This document shows positions 1 to 7,456 of a stretch of 10,959 nt of DNA, in pieces (position 1 is the stretch's first letter; each line of letters opens with the position of its first letter). The stretch lies in NCBI RefSeq assembly GCF_000159955.1, contig NZ_GG695980.1, positions 126,956-137,914 of the forward strand, read 5' to 3'. The notes beneath the pieces are model-generated. The model was not told the origin of the DNA. It made no database searches and saw only the letters and a list, made by a program, of their open reading frames with translations. The position numbers were made by a program, and so were the translations under genes. This stretch comes from Paenibacillus sp. oral taxon 786 str. D14 (GTDB lineage Bacteria; Bacillota; Bacilli; Paenibacillales; Paenibacillaceae).

Positions 1-369
1 TGTTTTTTTCGTTTGAATCCATCTTTGTACATCCTCTATTCCGAATTGTTCGGCGGCATAAACATCATATATACCGTACATCCCCAAACTTCTTTGCCAC
101 TCGCTATCTACTTCTGGCAAGATAACAATCAGTCTTGTATCTGGTACGCGCATGCGCACTTCCTTCAAGAAGTTCACACAATCCTGCCTATGTACTACTC
201 CTAGCCCTCCATCAACAATTGCAATTTCCGCATCTACCTGCCCTGCTGATGCAGCAACTGCAAACTGCTCAAGCGTTACATCCGTACCAGCAATAGAATA
301 ACCTTGTGTTTCTAAAGCTTCAGCAAGTGGCGTTAGAATGGACAAATCAAACACCAGGTGTAGTTTCAC
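1..369 (-). CDS. CpaE/TadZ-like protein, N-terminal pseudo-receiver part (runs off the window)
   Basis: The reading frame is open from a GTG at 367-369 to the window edge, 123 codons without a stop. The GTG overlaps the TGA of the upstream gene (GTGA) and is preceded by GGAGG at a spacing of 8, so translational coupling is likely. The visible protein alternates hydrophobic strands and helices in a receiver-like order: an N-terminal strand (KLHLVFDLS), a central strand with Asp (AEIAIVDGGLG), then VPDTRLIVIL, then a GIYDVY segment and a closing amphipathic helix. This arrangement is typical of the atypical receiver domain at the N-terminus of CpaE/TadZ and related ParA/MinD-superfamily ATPases. 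The ATPase domain would lie outside the window, so no Walker motif can be seen. A role in positioning or energising the secretion machine is inferred from its place after T4SS genes. It could also be a stand-alone receiver-like protein. Confidence 0.6.
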   Translation of the reverse strand, partial: MKLHLVFDLSILTPLAEALETQGYSIAGTDVTLEQFAVAASAGQVDAEIAIVDGGLGVVHRQDCVNFLKEVRMRVPDTRLIVILPEVDSEWQRSLGMYGIYDVYAAEQFGIEDVQRWIQTKKT

Positions 370-779
370 TGTTCGCTCCTCCCATCAAACAACCAATTCA
401 AAATAGACATCACTCCGTCAAATATCTGCGGCCAGAAATTGATGATTAGATATCCAACAATGGATAATAACAAGAGCAAAAATGCAACTGAAAGTAGCTT
501 TTTATAGAATAGACCGCCGATAAGCAAGATAAGAAAAATACCAAGTGCAAGATAAATATAAAAGTTACTTCCTGATTGAACGGCAGAAAAAAGTTCTTCC
601 CCCTTTTCGTTTAAGCGATTCCCCACTTTTTCAGGATCAAATGTCTTTGAATTGTCTTTGATCTCCTGAGTTATAGATGCTTCAATCGATGCATTATTTG
701 AAGCAAAAGCCGTATTTAAAGGGACATGGCTGACCAACAAAATAATCGCCATTAACAACACCCGAACTCTTAAAATCAT
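366..779 (-). CDS. Small membrane protein with signal peptide and two helices, T4SS-associated
   Basis: 137 residues. The ATG at 777-779 has GGAGG seven bases upstream. Residues 1-27 look like a signal peptide (hydrophobic core, then NTAFAS as a possible cleavage region). Residues 28-70 are polar and probably extracytoplasmic. Two hydrophobic helices follow at about 73-92 and 94-114, separated only by YKK, then an amphipathic end (WPQIFDGV and onward). No family is recognised with certainty. Its architecture (signal peptide, short polar arm, paired helices, FW-containing tail) closely matches the VirB2-like protein at 7800-8192, so a second pilin-like or channel subunit is possible, but this is inference. 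It lies between a terminator and the CpaE/TadZ-like gene, which it overlaps by 4 bases. It may therefore belong to a downstream transcription unit or be expressed by readthrough. Confidence 0.75.
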   Translation of the reverse strand: MILRVRVLLMAIILLVSHVPLNTAFASNNASIEASITQEIKDNSKTFDPEKVGNRLNEKGEELFSAVQSGSNFYIYLALGIFLILLIGGLFYKKLLSVAFLLLLLSIVGYLIINFWPQIFDGVMSILNWLFDGRSEQ

Positions 780-912
780 CTGTACTCCTCCATTTTATAG
801 CAAAACAAAAACAACCCCTAAAATAGAGGTTGTTGTTTTGGTATATTTTTACAATTAAAAGTCCATAGCTTCGCTAAGGGCAATACTATTGTATCTCGAC
901 TTTGGACACCCG
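780..912 (-). other. 133-base intergenic region between wall hydrolase and small membrane protein genes
   Basis: This is one of the two sizeable gaps in the window (the other is 8193-8371). Besides the terminator at 801-834 it holds the short palindrome CAATACTATTG (882-892) and CTT/AAG and GTCCA/TGGAC pairings, which could fold the 3' untranslated end of the wall hydrolase message. TATAAAAT on the minus strand, about 20 bases before the ATG at 779, looks like a -10 element, but I see no convincing -35 at the proper distance. No ORF with a usable ribosome binding site is present. Confidence 0.4.
801..834 (-). terminator. Rho-independent terminator after the wall hydrolase gene
   Basis: On the minus strand an 11-bp stem AACAACCTCTA / TAGGGGTTGTT, with a single T-G pair, encloses the loop TTT. 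It is followed directly by the T-rich tail TTTGTTTTG. A further CAAAAC on the 5' side can pair with GTTTTG on the 3' side around a three-base bulge, so the tail may form part of a longer stem. It lies about 80 bases after the stop of the M23/lysozyme-like gene and just before the RBS of the 137-residue membrane protein gene. This suggests the main T4SS transcript ends, or is partly attenuated, here. Confidence 0.8.
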
Positions 913-2625
913 TCAATCCCCTAATTGAGATAATTGTTCATAAATACTAGTTACGTTTTTAACCCAATTTGTTCCTGTTGCATATACCCCGTTTGGATTT
1001 TCAGGATCACTTAACCAAGCAATAGGACTAACTGTACTGGGCTTTCCCTTAGAAAGCTTTACTATCGTCTTAGCCGCAATTATAGCGGCATCCTTGGTTG
1101 TTAATTCAGCCCCCCTCCCCTCTTGCCAGCTTCCAAAGACATTCCATGGATTCTTCACTATCTTATCCGCATACTTATTGCTTTTTGGAACAAAGGATTG
1201 TTCTGCTCCAGTTATGGCAATTAGCAAATAAGGATCAACTCCTTGAGCTTTTGCCGCATCGTCAATCATGGTTAATATCTCTTTTGTAGCCAACATTGAA
1301 TTTCGTTTGCCTAACCATTCAAGTAATACAGGAATATCCAAAGGGCGGTAAGTCAATATATCGGATGATTCATCGTAACCGAAATAAACCAGCGGATTCA
1401 CAGGCTCTCCATTTACGCGCACTTCAAAGTGTAAATGCGGGCCTGTTGAACCGCCAGTATTCCCTGATTCAGCAATTTCTTCCCCTGCTTCAACCTCTTG
1501 ACCCGATTCCACCTTAATTTTATCAAGATGATAATACCTTGTTTCTATACCATCATGCTGAATCATGATTGCATTACCTGCATTCCCCATGTAATCCGCA
1601 AAGATCACTTTTCCCGACTTCGCAGCATAGACAGGTGTACCTATTGGAACCCCAATATCCACGCCTGCATGCAGTTTAATAATTCCCGTAATTGGATGGA
1701 CTCGGCTGCCAAAAGTGGATGTAATCTTGCTCCCCTCTGTCGGCCAAACTAATTCTCCTCCAACTGGATTAAATCCAATTAAGGAATCACCTTCCCCGTC
1801 ACCATCTGAAAGATATGAAAGCCAGTATTCCAGAAGAAAATCCTGATCTTCTACTCTCTTGGCACCATGAGCATTAAGGATTTCTCTTAATGGCTCCCAA
1901 TCTTCACTGTACATCGGTTCAATCCGTTGTAATTTGTCTTGGGTTACAGTTGTCGTCAGATCACCGCATGGAGATGGGGAAGTTTCAGTTGTTGTTTCTG
2001 AATCATAAGTATAGACATAATCATTTTGAATCGTCTCTGCCTTTTTCAGAAGAAGAACGGGCTGACGTTCAGTCACTGTTGACTTTTCGTACGTAACCTC
2101 ACCATCCTCATCTTCATTTCGAAGACAAACCTCTTTCACCGTAACAATCTCAGAACTTTTCCATGTGAACTTGGGGCGTACTTCTTTAAAAGTCTCCTCT
2201 GGTTTTAGCACTACTTCCTTGACGTTTTCATCTAAAAATGCGTTAAAAAAAGATGGATCGTTGAGTGAACGATCCACCTGAGCCAGCCACTGCCAATTCA
2301 ATGCATAGGTTTGGACTTGAGATTCTTGCTCTGCTGTTAACTCTTCATGCCAGCGGTCAGCAATAGCCTGATACTCATCAAACAACTGTTCATCTGAGTC
2401 TTCTTTGGTACCATAGAAAAAACCAGATGTACGATCCTTGATTGTATCGAACGTCCCTATCACTGACTGCTTCGGAAGCTCAAAGATCATAAAATAGAGC
2501 AAAAACAGCAGTAGTGCAATCCCTCCAATAGCCAGTACATAAGGAAGGATAGCTTTCAATATCGGCTTTAATGCTTTGTTAAGGAGTACTCGTCCTCCTT
2601 GCTTTAGTATTTTTTCAATATCCAT
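913..2625 (-). CDS. Membrane-anchored two-domain cell-wall hydrolase (M23 peptidase plus lysozyme-like domain), VirB1/CwlT-type
   Basis: 570 residues, probably cutting peptidoglycan locally so the secretion channel can cross the wall. One membrane helix at about 29-50 follows a basic N-terminus. Residues 80-280 are an unrecognised extracytoplasmic linker with two cysteines (C167, C220) that could form a disulfide. An M23/lysostaphin-type metallopeptidase domain spans about 290-415: zinc ligands H319 and D323 (HAGVD) and H399, catalytic H366 (YYHLD) and H397 (GPHLHF) are all present. The C-terminal 130 residues (GVDPYLLIAITGAEQSF, then NPWNVFG) resemble the lysozyme/transglycosylase fold, with E475 as candidate catalytic acid. 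The ATG follows AGGGGGA that overlaps the upstream TAG, so it is coupled to the VirB6-like gene. ICEBs1 CwlT is also two-domain, but as transglycosylase plus NlpC/P60. The M23 call is firm and the second domain is moderate. Confidence 0.9.
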   Translation of the reverse strand: MDIEKILKQGGRVLLNKALKPILKAILPYVLAIGGIALLLFLLYFMIFELPKQSVIGTFDTIKDRTSGFFYGTKEDSDEQLFDEYQAIADRWHEELTAEQESQVQTYALNWQWLAQVDRSLNDPSFFNAFLDENVKEVVLKPEETFKEVRPKFTWKSSEIVTVKEVCLRNEDEDGEVTYEKSTVTERQPVLLLKKAETIQNDYVYTYDSETTTETSPSPCGDLTTTVTQDKLQRIEPMYSEDWEPLREILNAHGAKRVEDQDFLLEYWLSYLSDGDGEGDSLIGFNPVGGELVWPTEGSKITSTFGSRVHPITGIIKLHAGVDIGVPIGTPVYAAKSGKVIFADYMGNAGNAIMIQHDGIETRYYHLDKIKVESGQEVEAGEEIAESGNTGGSTGPHLHFEVRVNGEPVNPLVYFGYDESSDILTYRPLDIPVLLEWLGKRNSMLATKEILTMIDDAAKAQGVDPYLLIAITGAEQSFVPKSNKYADKIVKNPWNVFGSWQEGRGAELTTKDAAIIAAKTIVKLSKGKPSTVSPIAWLSDPENPNGVYATGTNWVKNVTSIYEQLSQLGD

Positions 2626-2634
2626 TCTTTCCCC

Positions 2635-4614
2635 CTAAACATAATAATTATAGTGCTTACCTCCAGTTGATGGAGACTTATCAGGCCCTGATTTTGGAGA
2701 CGGAATATTTTCTCTTGAAGATGAATTTACAGTTTCACCATTCGCATTCTTGATTTTATTGGCATCCATGACCCCTCCTGTGACTTCTCCACCATCTGAA
2801 ATAATGTTACCTTTAAAATTTTCACCGTTGGTTCTAACACCCCGGTTTACGGCAACATTTCCAGAAGCACTTCCGGATCCACGAGCACGAGTCGGCTCAG
2901 TCTCAGCAAAGTTCGACTTACCCTGTGTCTTTGTTCCTTTGTCAGTATTATCCCCATCAAACTTCCCACCATTTATAGATACACCCTCATTGATAACACC
3001 TCCACCTGTTGCTTTTGGTCTGAAAGGCTGTTCAGTCACAACGTTCGTTAAACGTTGCATTGGCTTTTCTTCATACGGCTGCGGTTCCTCTATAGCTTCC
3101 TCTCTACCGCTGTTAACCCAATCTGCGACCTTCTGTGCACCGGAGTATGTTTTCTTGCCTAACCACATGCCGCCTTTTCCCACCAACTGAGCACCTTTTC
3201 CAATTCCTCCTCCAACAGCCCCGCCAACAAATGCTCCTTCTAATGGCTTACCTGCCATCAATCCAACTGAGGCTCCTAAAGCGGCCCCAACGCCTTTTGC
3301 TCCTTGATTTAATGCGAAACCTGCGACCTTTTTACTTATATTTGCCGTCTTATTTCTGAAATTCGGCTTAGCACCAGACATTGCACTCGAAGACGAAGTA
3401 CCAGAAACGGTTCCTCTTGTCCCCGCAGACGTAGCATCACCAGACATACCGCCGATTGCATCAGATGAGCTATTCTCTCCTACCAGCTGGTCTTTCGACG
3501 CCCCCGACTTACCGTTAGCACCGTTAGTTTTTTTACCAGAAAACATTTTACCCATTGCAAGTAACGTACCAAAACCTAATGCTCGACCCATTTTTGAGTC
3601 TGGCTGTTCAGTCCCTAAAAGCCTTTGAACAAGACTTTGTATAGAAGAAAATCCAAATAAGTACGCCACAATCACCCAATTAGATACACCATCACTACTA
3701 AAATAGAGCAAGAAAAAAAATAGCCCTAATGCCAAAGCATGGGCAACGGGCAATATCATATTGGCAACAAACTGATCCCACCATGTTTGCAAAGCGTTGC
3801 GATAACGAGGGAACAAGGTCAACATACAGCACACAACAAACGTTACTAGTAGAATCATCAGATTAATAGATCGCATGGTATAGTCATAGTTTAGCTTTGC
3901 AGTCATGAGTGCTGCTAATAGCACTAATACAGCAACCACAAATCCTCGATAACTGACCATATCGTCGTATCCGGCTTCACCGGTCCCCCAAATCGTATTG
4001 AGGAACAGTCCTGGCCGAAGTCCGTAATCGACCATAACCGCCCAGATTAGGTCTGTAAACCAACTAACAATTGTAGCTATGAATTTCCATAGATATATAC
4101 CGAATCTCAAGGAAATTAGCCCTACAACGAAGGCTGTTGCATAATCTTTGGCCTTTGTTCTGCCTTCTCCAGTGTATCCGTGCCAGAGAAGTAAAAAAGC
4201 CATCAGTATAAGAGCAATAAAAATAGGATACGGTATAAAGTGCTCAAGTGTAGTGTAGATCGCGTCTATCGCATCCATCATTCCCTCGGAAAATACTCCA
4301 AGATATAAATTAGACCGAAGACCTTCATCCCCCCCTTGCAAGAACCCATCATTGGATGTTTCGGGATTTTTGCCGAATACCAGCAAAGTTACATCTTTCA
4401 TATTAAATTTTTTTATCAAAAAATTAGCCGCTCCAATGAGGACATCAGAAAGGGTTCGCTCCATCAAGCCAGGCTTGTTATCCTCGTCCGAATAATATTC
4501 CTCGACTTGCTTACCTATAATACCCTTTTCTTCGGCTGCAAAGGCAGGAGTTGCGAGGGCAAAACTGTGAACCAGCATTAGAAATAAACACGAAATGATC
4601 GTAATGCGGCGCAA
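2635..4614 (-). CDS. VirB6/TrbL-like polytopic T4SS membrane protein with glycine-rich repeat tail
   Basis: 659 residues from a TTG at 4612-4614, with GGGAGGGA at good spacing upstream and no better ATG. Residues 1-27 are a signal peptide (ending ATPAFAAEE). Hydrophobic helices lie at roughly 125-145, 158-190, 222-238, 246-268, 284-305 and 311-330. This multi-helix core preceding a soluble tail is the pattern of VirB6/TrbL proteins, which form the inner-membrane channel of T4SS. The tail (about 340-659) is rich in Gly, Ser and Asn. It holds a glycine-zipper-like hydrophobic stretch at 438-482 and two related repeats at 537-555 and 584-603. It sits 17 bases after VirB4 and 9 bases before the wall hydrolase, the order seen in ICEBs1 (conE, conG, cwlT) and Tn916. 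Family assignment rests on topology and neighbours, since VirB6 sequences diverge strongly. Confidence 0.8.
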   Translation of the reverse strand: MRRITIISCLFLMLVHSFALATPAFAAEEKGIIGKQVEEYYSDEDNKPGLMERTLSDVLIGAANFLIKKFNMKDVTLLVFGKNPETSNDGFLQGGDEGLRSNLYLGVFSEGMMDAIDAIYTTLEHFIPYPIFIALILMAFLLLWHGYTGEGRTKAKDYATAFVVGLISLRFGIYLWKFIATIVSWFTDLIWAVMVDYGLRPGLFLNTIWGTGEAGYDDMVSYRGFVVAVLVLLAALMTAKLNYDYTMRSINLMILLVTFVVCCMLTLFPRYRNALQTWWDQFVANMILPVAHALALGLFFFLLYFSSDGVSNWVIVAYLFGFSSIQSLVQRLLGTEQPDSKMGRALGFGTLLAMGKMFSGKKTNGANGKSGASKDQLVGENSSSDAIGGMSGDATSAGTRGTVSGTSSSSAMSGAKPNFRNKTANISKKVAGFALNQGAKGVGAALGASVGLMAGKPLEGAFVGGAVGGGIGKGAQLVGKGGMWLGKKTYSGAQKVADWVNSGREEAIEEPQPYEEKPMQRLTNVVTEQPFRPKATGGGVINEGVSINGGKFDGDNTDKGTKTQGKSNFAETEPTRARGSGSASGNVAVNRGVRTNGENFKGNIISDGGEVTGGVMDANKIKNANGETVNSSSRENIPSPKSGPDKSPSTGGKHYNYYV

Positions 4615-4631
4615 ACTTATTCCCTCCCTTC

Positions 4632-6617
4632 TTATGCTGTTCCTTCAGCTCTTGCTCTTTCCTTGATGTACCGTTTTCGCTCGGCGTATAGTGGATCATT
4701 AGGGTCTGTGGTAAACAACATATGCTCATATGGGGATGCATCTACATGTACAATAACCGATTGGTTATCGACTTTGACGAGCATATCTCCCTTACGAGCT
4801 TGATAAACGAGGAAATCCGCTTCCCCTTCAGTTAACGCCAGTTTGCCGCGAACAGCATCAATATCAAGGGCCTCTTGAATACCAATAATTTTGATTGGGC
4901 TGTTTTTAATTGCAGCCATGCCAGCTTGAGAACGAGTAAAGACTTCCAAGCCTTGAGTGACAGGCACAATTCCCGTATTTGTTGCGCGGCCCTCACGAAA
5001 CGCACTCTCTGCCCAAACCGCTCCAAAATCTTCGTCAAGAAAGATATTCTGGCATTCCTCAATGATAAGGAGTTTCTTGACCTCTGGATGTTTCTTCGCC
5101 CAGCGTTCCATCATCCAACGTTCTGTAACAAATAAACCAATTGGACGCATGATCTCAGGATCAAGCCGGTTAATCGCGAATCCGAAAATAGGCGCACTTT
5201 TGAGTTCAATAGTTGATTGACCGTCAAATATCGAATATGAACTCATTTCACCTTTTCTGGTAAATGGCTGTAGCAACTCACTTGCTTTTCGAATTGCTTC
5301 ACTTTTATGGGCATTCATTTTCTCCCATAACCCAATCAATTCAGGCATTGCTTTTCTTACCTTACCAGTCCTGAAAATGCCTTGACCTTGCATTGTTTGA
5401 TCTGTCGTATATAAGCTCTCAGGGTCTGTAGTTATCTCGTACTCCGCATACTGCTGTCTTATAGCTCGACCAATAAATACTTTCACTTCGCCTGTTAATA
5501 CACTTCGGTCATAAACAGAAATCATTTTAAAGACTAATGCCTGTACAGAATTCGCCGCTTCTTCGATATCAACAAATCTTGTCCCGTCTGCAAGTTCTGT
5601 AATGTCAACATCATATGGATTGATACGATGCTTAGAATGCTCGTGGAGTTCAATAAATGGGCAGCCCAAAGCACGAAGAAAGTCGCCATACTCTCCTTTC
5701 CAGTCAATAATTCCGATTTGTCTACCAATATGTGATGAGCGATGTGTAATAAGCAAAGTAACAAAAGTCTTACCTGCACCGGAACGCCCAATAATACACA
5801 TATTATAGTTGGCTAACTCGGGATGCCAATTATCAAGCCATACTGGTCTCCCCATTCTATCCTTGCCTATTACCACACCGCTGCGGTGATTAAGACTACC
5901 ACCACCCCATGGGAAAAGATCAGCCACATTAGAGCTTTCTAACGATAGGACATGCTCTTTTTGTACTGCGGAGGCTTTGACTGTAGGTAATACGGATTGC
6001 AACGCCGCAAGTTGTTGACCATCGGCTGATCGGAGATAGATCGACTTCCCAGCAAAGCGCTGGACAAGCGAGCGACACAGCTTCATGAGTTCTTTCCATT
6101 CAGGGGCGCTTACGATGACCTGAATAGAGACCCTGAAACTGCGTTCAACATTCAAACGAATGCGTTTTTGTCGCTCTTTCAAATCTGCGATCTCGTCGCG
6201 CATAGCATCAACCTTGCGAACATCTTTCTCATCAGCCAAATCTGATAACAACCCAGCAATCCGCCGACCGATCTCATCCAGTTCCCGATCATTTGATGAA
6301 GGTTGGACATGGATCGCTAAGTCCACATCCCCTTTACCATGATCACCACGAATTAGAGAATCCAACATACCTGCCCAAGTGTTGCCCGAAGAAATCTCAG
6401 CATAAAAACTACGGAAATATCGAGTTGGCGTAATCGTACCACCGACTTCTACCGCATAGTCATCAAGCTTTACTTGGTTAGAGCTTGTATCTTGAGGAAT
6501 TGTTTCTCGCACAAAAGAGGGTGCAGCAAAATCAACTCCGCTTGCATTTCCGATATCAAGAAGGGGCTGACTATCTTCAATCAGCCCCACACTCTTTTTA
6601 CTTTTCCTCCAAAACAT
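4632..6617 (-). CDS. VirB4/TraC-family T4SS ATPase
   Basis: 661 residues. The ATG at 6615-6617 has AAGGTGGAG five bases upstream. It is the cytoplasmic motor expected to energise substrate transfer or pilus assembly. Residues about 65-235 form the VirB4-type N-terminal domain (RYFRSFYAEI, then a charged helical stretch at 130-160). The RecA-like motor domain starts near 240. Walker A is GRSGAGKT at 277-284, IGIIDWKGEYG follows at 301-311, the Walker B strand KLLIIEECQNIF is at 515-526, and the family motif FREGRATNTGIVPVTQ is at 540-555. The Walker B carries Glu where Asp is usual before the catalytic Glu. All other key positions are intact. It is similar in size to relatives such as ICEBs1 ConE, though those are often longer. 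It follows the VirB4-N-like gene after 52 bases and precedes the VirB6-like gene by 17. Confidence 0.95.
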   Translation of the reverse strand: MFWRKSKKSVGLIEDSQPLLDIGNASGVDFAAPSFVRETIPQDTSSNQVKLDDYAVEVGGTITPTRYFRSFYAEISSGNTWAGMLDSLIRGDHGKGDVDLAIHVQPSSNDRELDEIGRRIAGLLSDLADEKDVRKVDAMRDEIADLKERQKRIRLNVERSFRVSIQVIVSAPEWKELMKLCRSLVQRFAGKSIYLRSADGQQLAALQSVLPTVKASAVQKEHVLSLESSNVADLFPWGGGSLNHRSGVVIGKDRMGRPVWLDNWHPELANYNMCIIGRSGAGKTFVTLLITHRSSHIGRQIGIIDWKGEYGDFLRALGCPFIELHEHSKHRINPYDVDITELADGTRFVDIEEAANSVQALVFKMISVYDRSVLTGEVKVFIGRAIRQQYAEYEITTDPESLYTTDQTMQGQGIFRTGKVRKAMPELIGLWEKMNAHKSEAIRKASELLQPFTRKGEMSSYSIFDGQSTIELKSAPIFGFAINRLDPEIMRPIGLFVTERWMMERWAKKHPEVKKLLIIEECQNIFLDEDFGAVWAESAFREGRATNTGIVPVTQGLEVFTRSQAGMAAIKNSPIKIIGIQEALDIDAVRGKLALTEGEADFLVYQARKGDMLVKVDNQSVIVHVDASPYEHMLFTTDPNDPLYAERKRYIKERARAEGTA

Positions 6618-6669
6618 TGCAACTCCACCTTCTTGTACAGAAAAATTAGCCTAGCATTTCAACCGATAT

Positions 6670-7455
6670 TTATGCACCTTGAATCTCTTCCATTGTCAGA
6701 GATTGCTTCATCCTTTTAAAACTGTCGGACCGGATAGCATCAATCATCCGTGCTTGTGGAGCCAGCTCACGCTGTAAAGTTTGATAGGTATAATTCCAAA
6801 CCCCTGCCTTATCAAGCCGCTGATAACGCATTCCTACTTGCTCACAGAAACCATATAAAATGCTCTCGGCTTCCTCTAATACTTGCAGTGCCAATTCGGA
6901 CTGTTCTTCTTCAGACAAGCTATTCTTTTTAGGAGCGGCTTTGTCCAAAATTGCATTCATTCTCCCTGTCCCTGCCACACCTGTCTCTGCCTTCAACGGT
7001 TCGTATTCAAAAATAATATAGCCGTGATAATTTCTGATCGTGCCTTGATCCAGACTCTCTATCAAGTATTGTCTCACCAAGTCACCCGACTTTTTCAAGT
7101 CCGGATATTCGTCAGAAAGCTCTTGAACAGATTGTCCGTAGGCATCCGTATAATCCTTCATCTCAAAAAGTTGTGATTGCGTGATGAATGTATACGGCAA
7201 CGAGATCGTGTTAATCAGTCCAAGAAAGTTAAGCCAGACTGCTTTATTTTCCTCAATTGAGGCATTATCCAGGTTAATAGGTTCAACTTCAACCACTAAA
7301 CGGTATTGATTACCGTTTTGAGCAAGTCCATCCCAGGTAATCTTGGATGTTTTCGCTCCAATTAGGTCCTGGACGGTAAGTGGCTGCTCCTTTTTTTGAT
7401 ATTTCACTAAATAAAACACTGCTGCCACTAAAGCTAAAATGAATAAAAAAGTCAA
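6670..7455 (-). CDS. Membrane-anchored protein resembling the TraC/VirB4 N-terminal domain
   Basis: 261 residues from a TTG at 7453-7455, one base after the TGA of the PrgI-like gene and with GGAGGA seven bases upstream. Residues 2-17 are a membrane helix, followed by a basic KYQKK stop-transfer, so the bulk faces the cytoplasm. Residues 28-155 read like the N-terminal domain of TraC/VirB4 proteins (an ITWDG segment, then YRLVVEVEPINL, a stretch ending LPYTFITQSQ, and later YHGYIIFEYEPL). There is no Walker motif and no ATPase domain. The C-terminal 100 residues are helical and charged. Because the next gene encodes a VirB4 with its own N-terminal domain, this is not simply a broken VirB4. 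It may dock the ATPase to the membrane. Proteins of this kind next to PrgI genes occur in other bacteria, but I cannot name an exact family. Confidence 0.75.
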   Translation of the reverse strand: MTFLFILALVAAVFYLVKYQKKEQPLTVQDLIGAKTSKITWDGLAQNGNQYRLVVEVEPINLDNASIEENKAVWLNFLGLINTISLPYTFITQSQLFEMKDYTDAYGQSVQELSDEYPDLKKSGDLVRQYLIESLDQGTIRNYHGYIIFEYEPLKAETGVAGTGRMNAILDKAAPKKNSLSEEEQSELALQVLEEAESILYGFCEQVGMRYQRLDKAGVWNYTYQTLQRELAPQARMIDAIRSDSFKRMKQSLTMEEIQGA

Positions 7456-7456
7456 T

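Noticed and set aside
2750..3190. Plus-strand 146-codon frame opposite the VirB6-like tail
   Set aside because: It is a mirror of the Gly/Ser-rich coding sequence, has Pro/Ser-biased composition and lacks a credible start.
5876..5888. Palindrome CACCGCTGCGGTG in the VirB4 gene
   Set aside because: It is a short 6-base-arm repeat fully explained by coding for HRSGV, with no extension or regulatory context.
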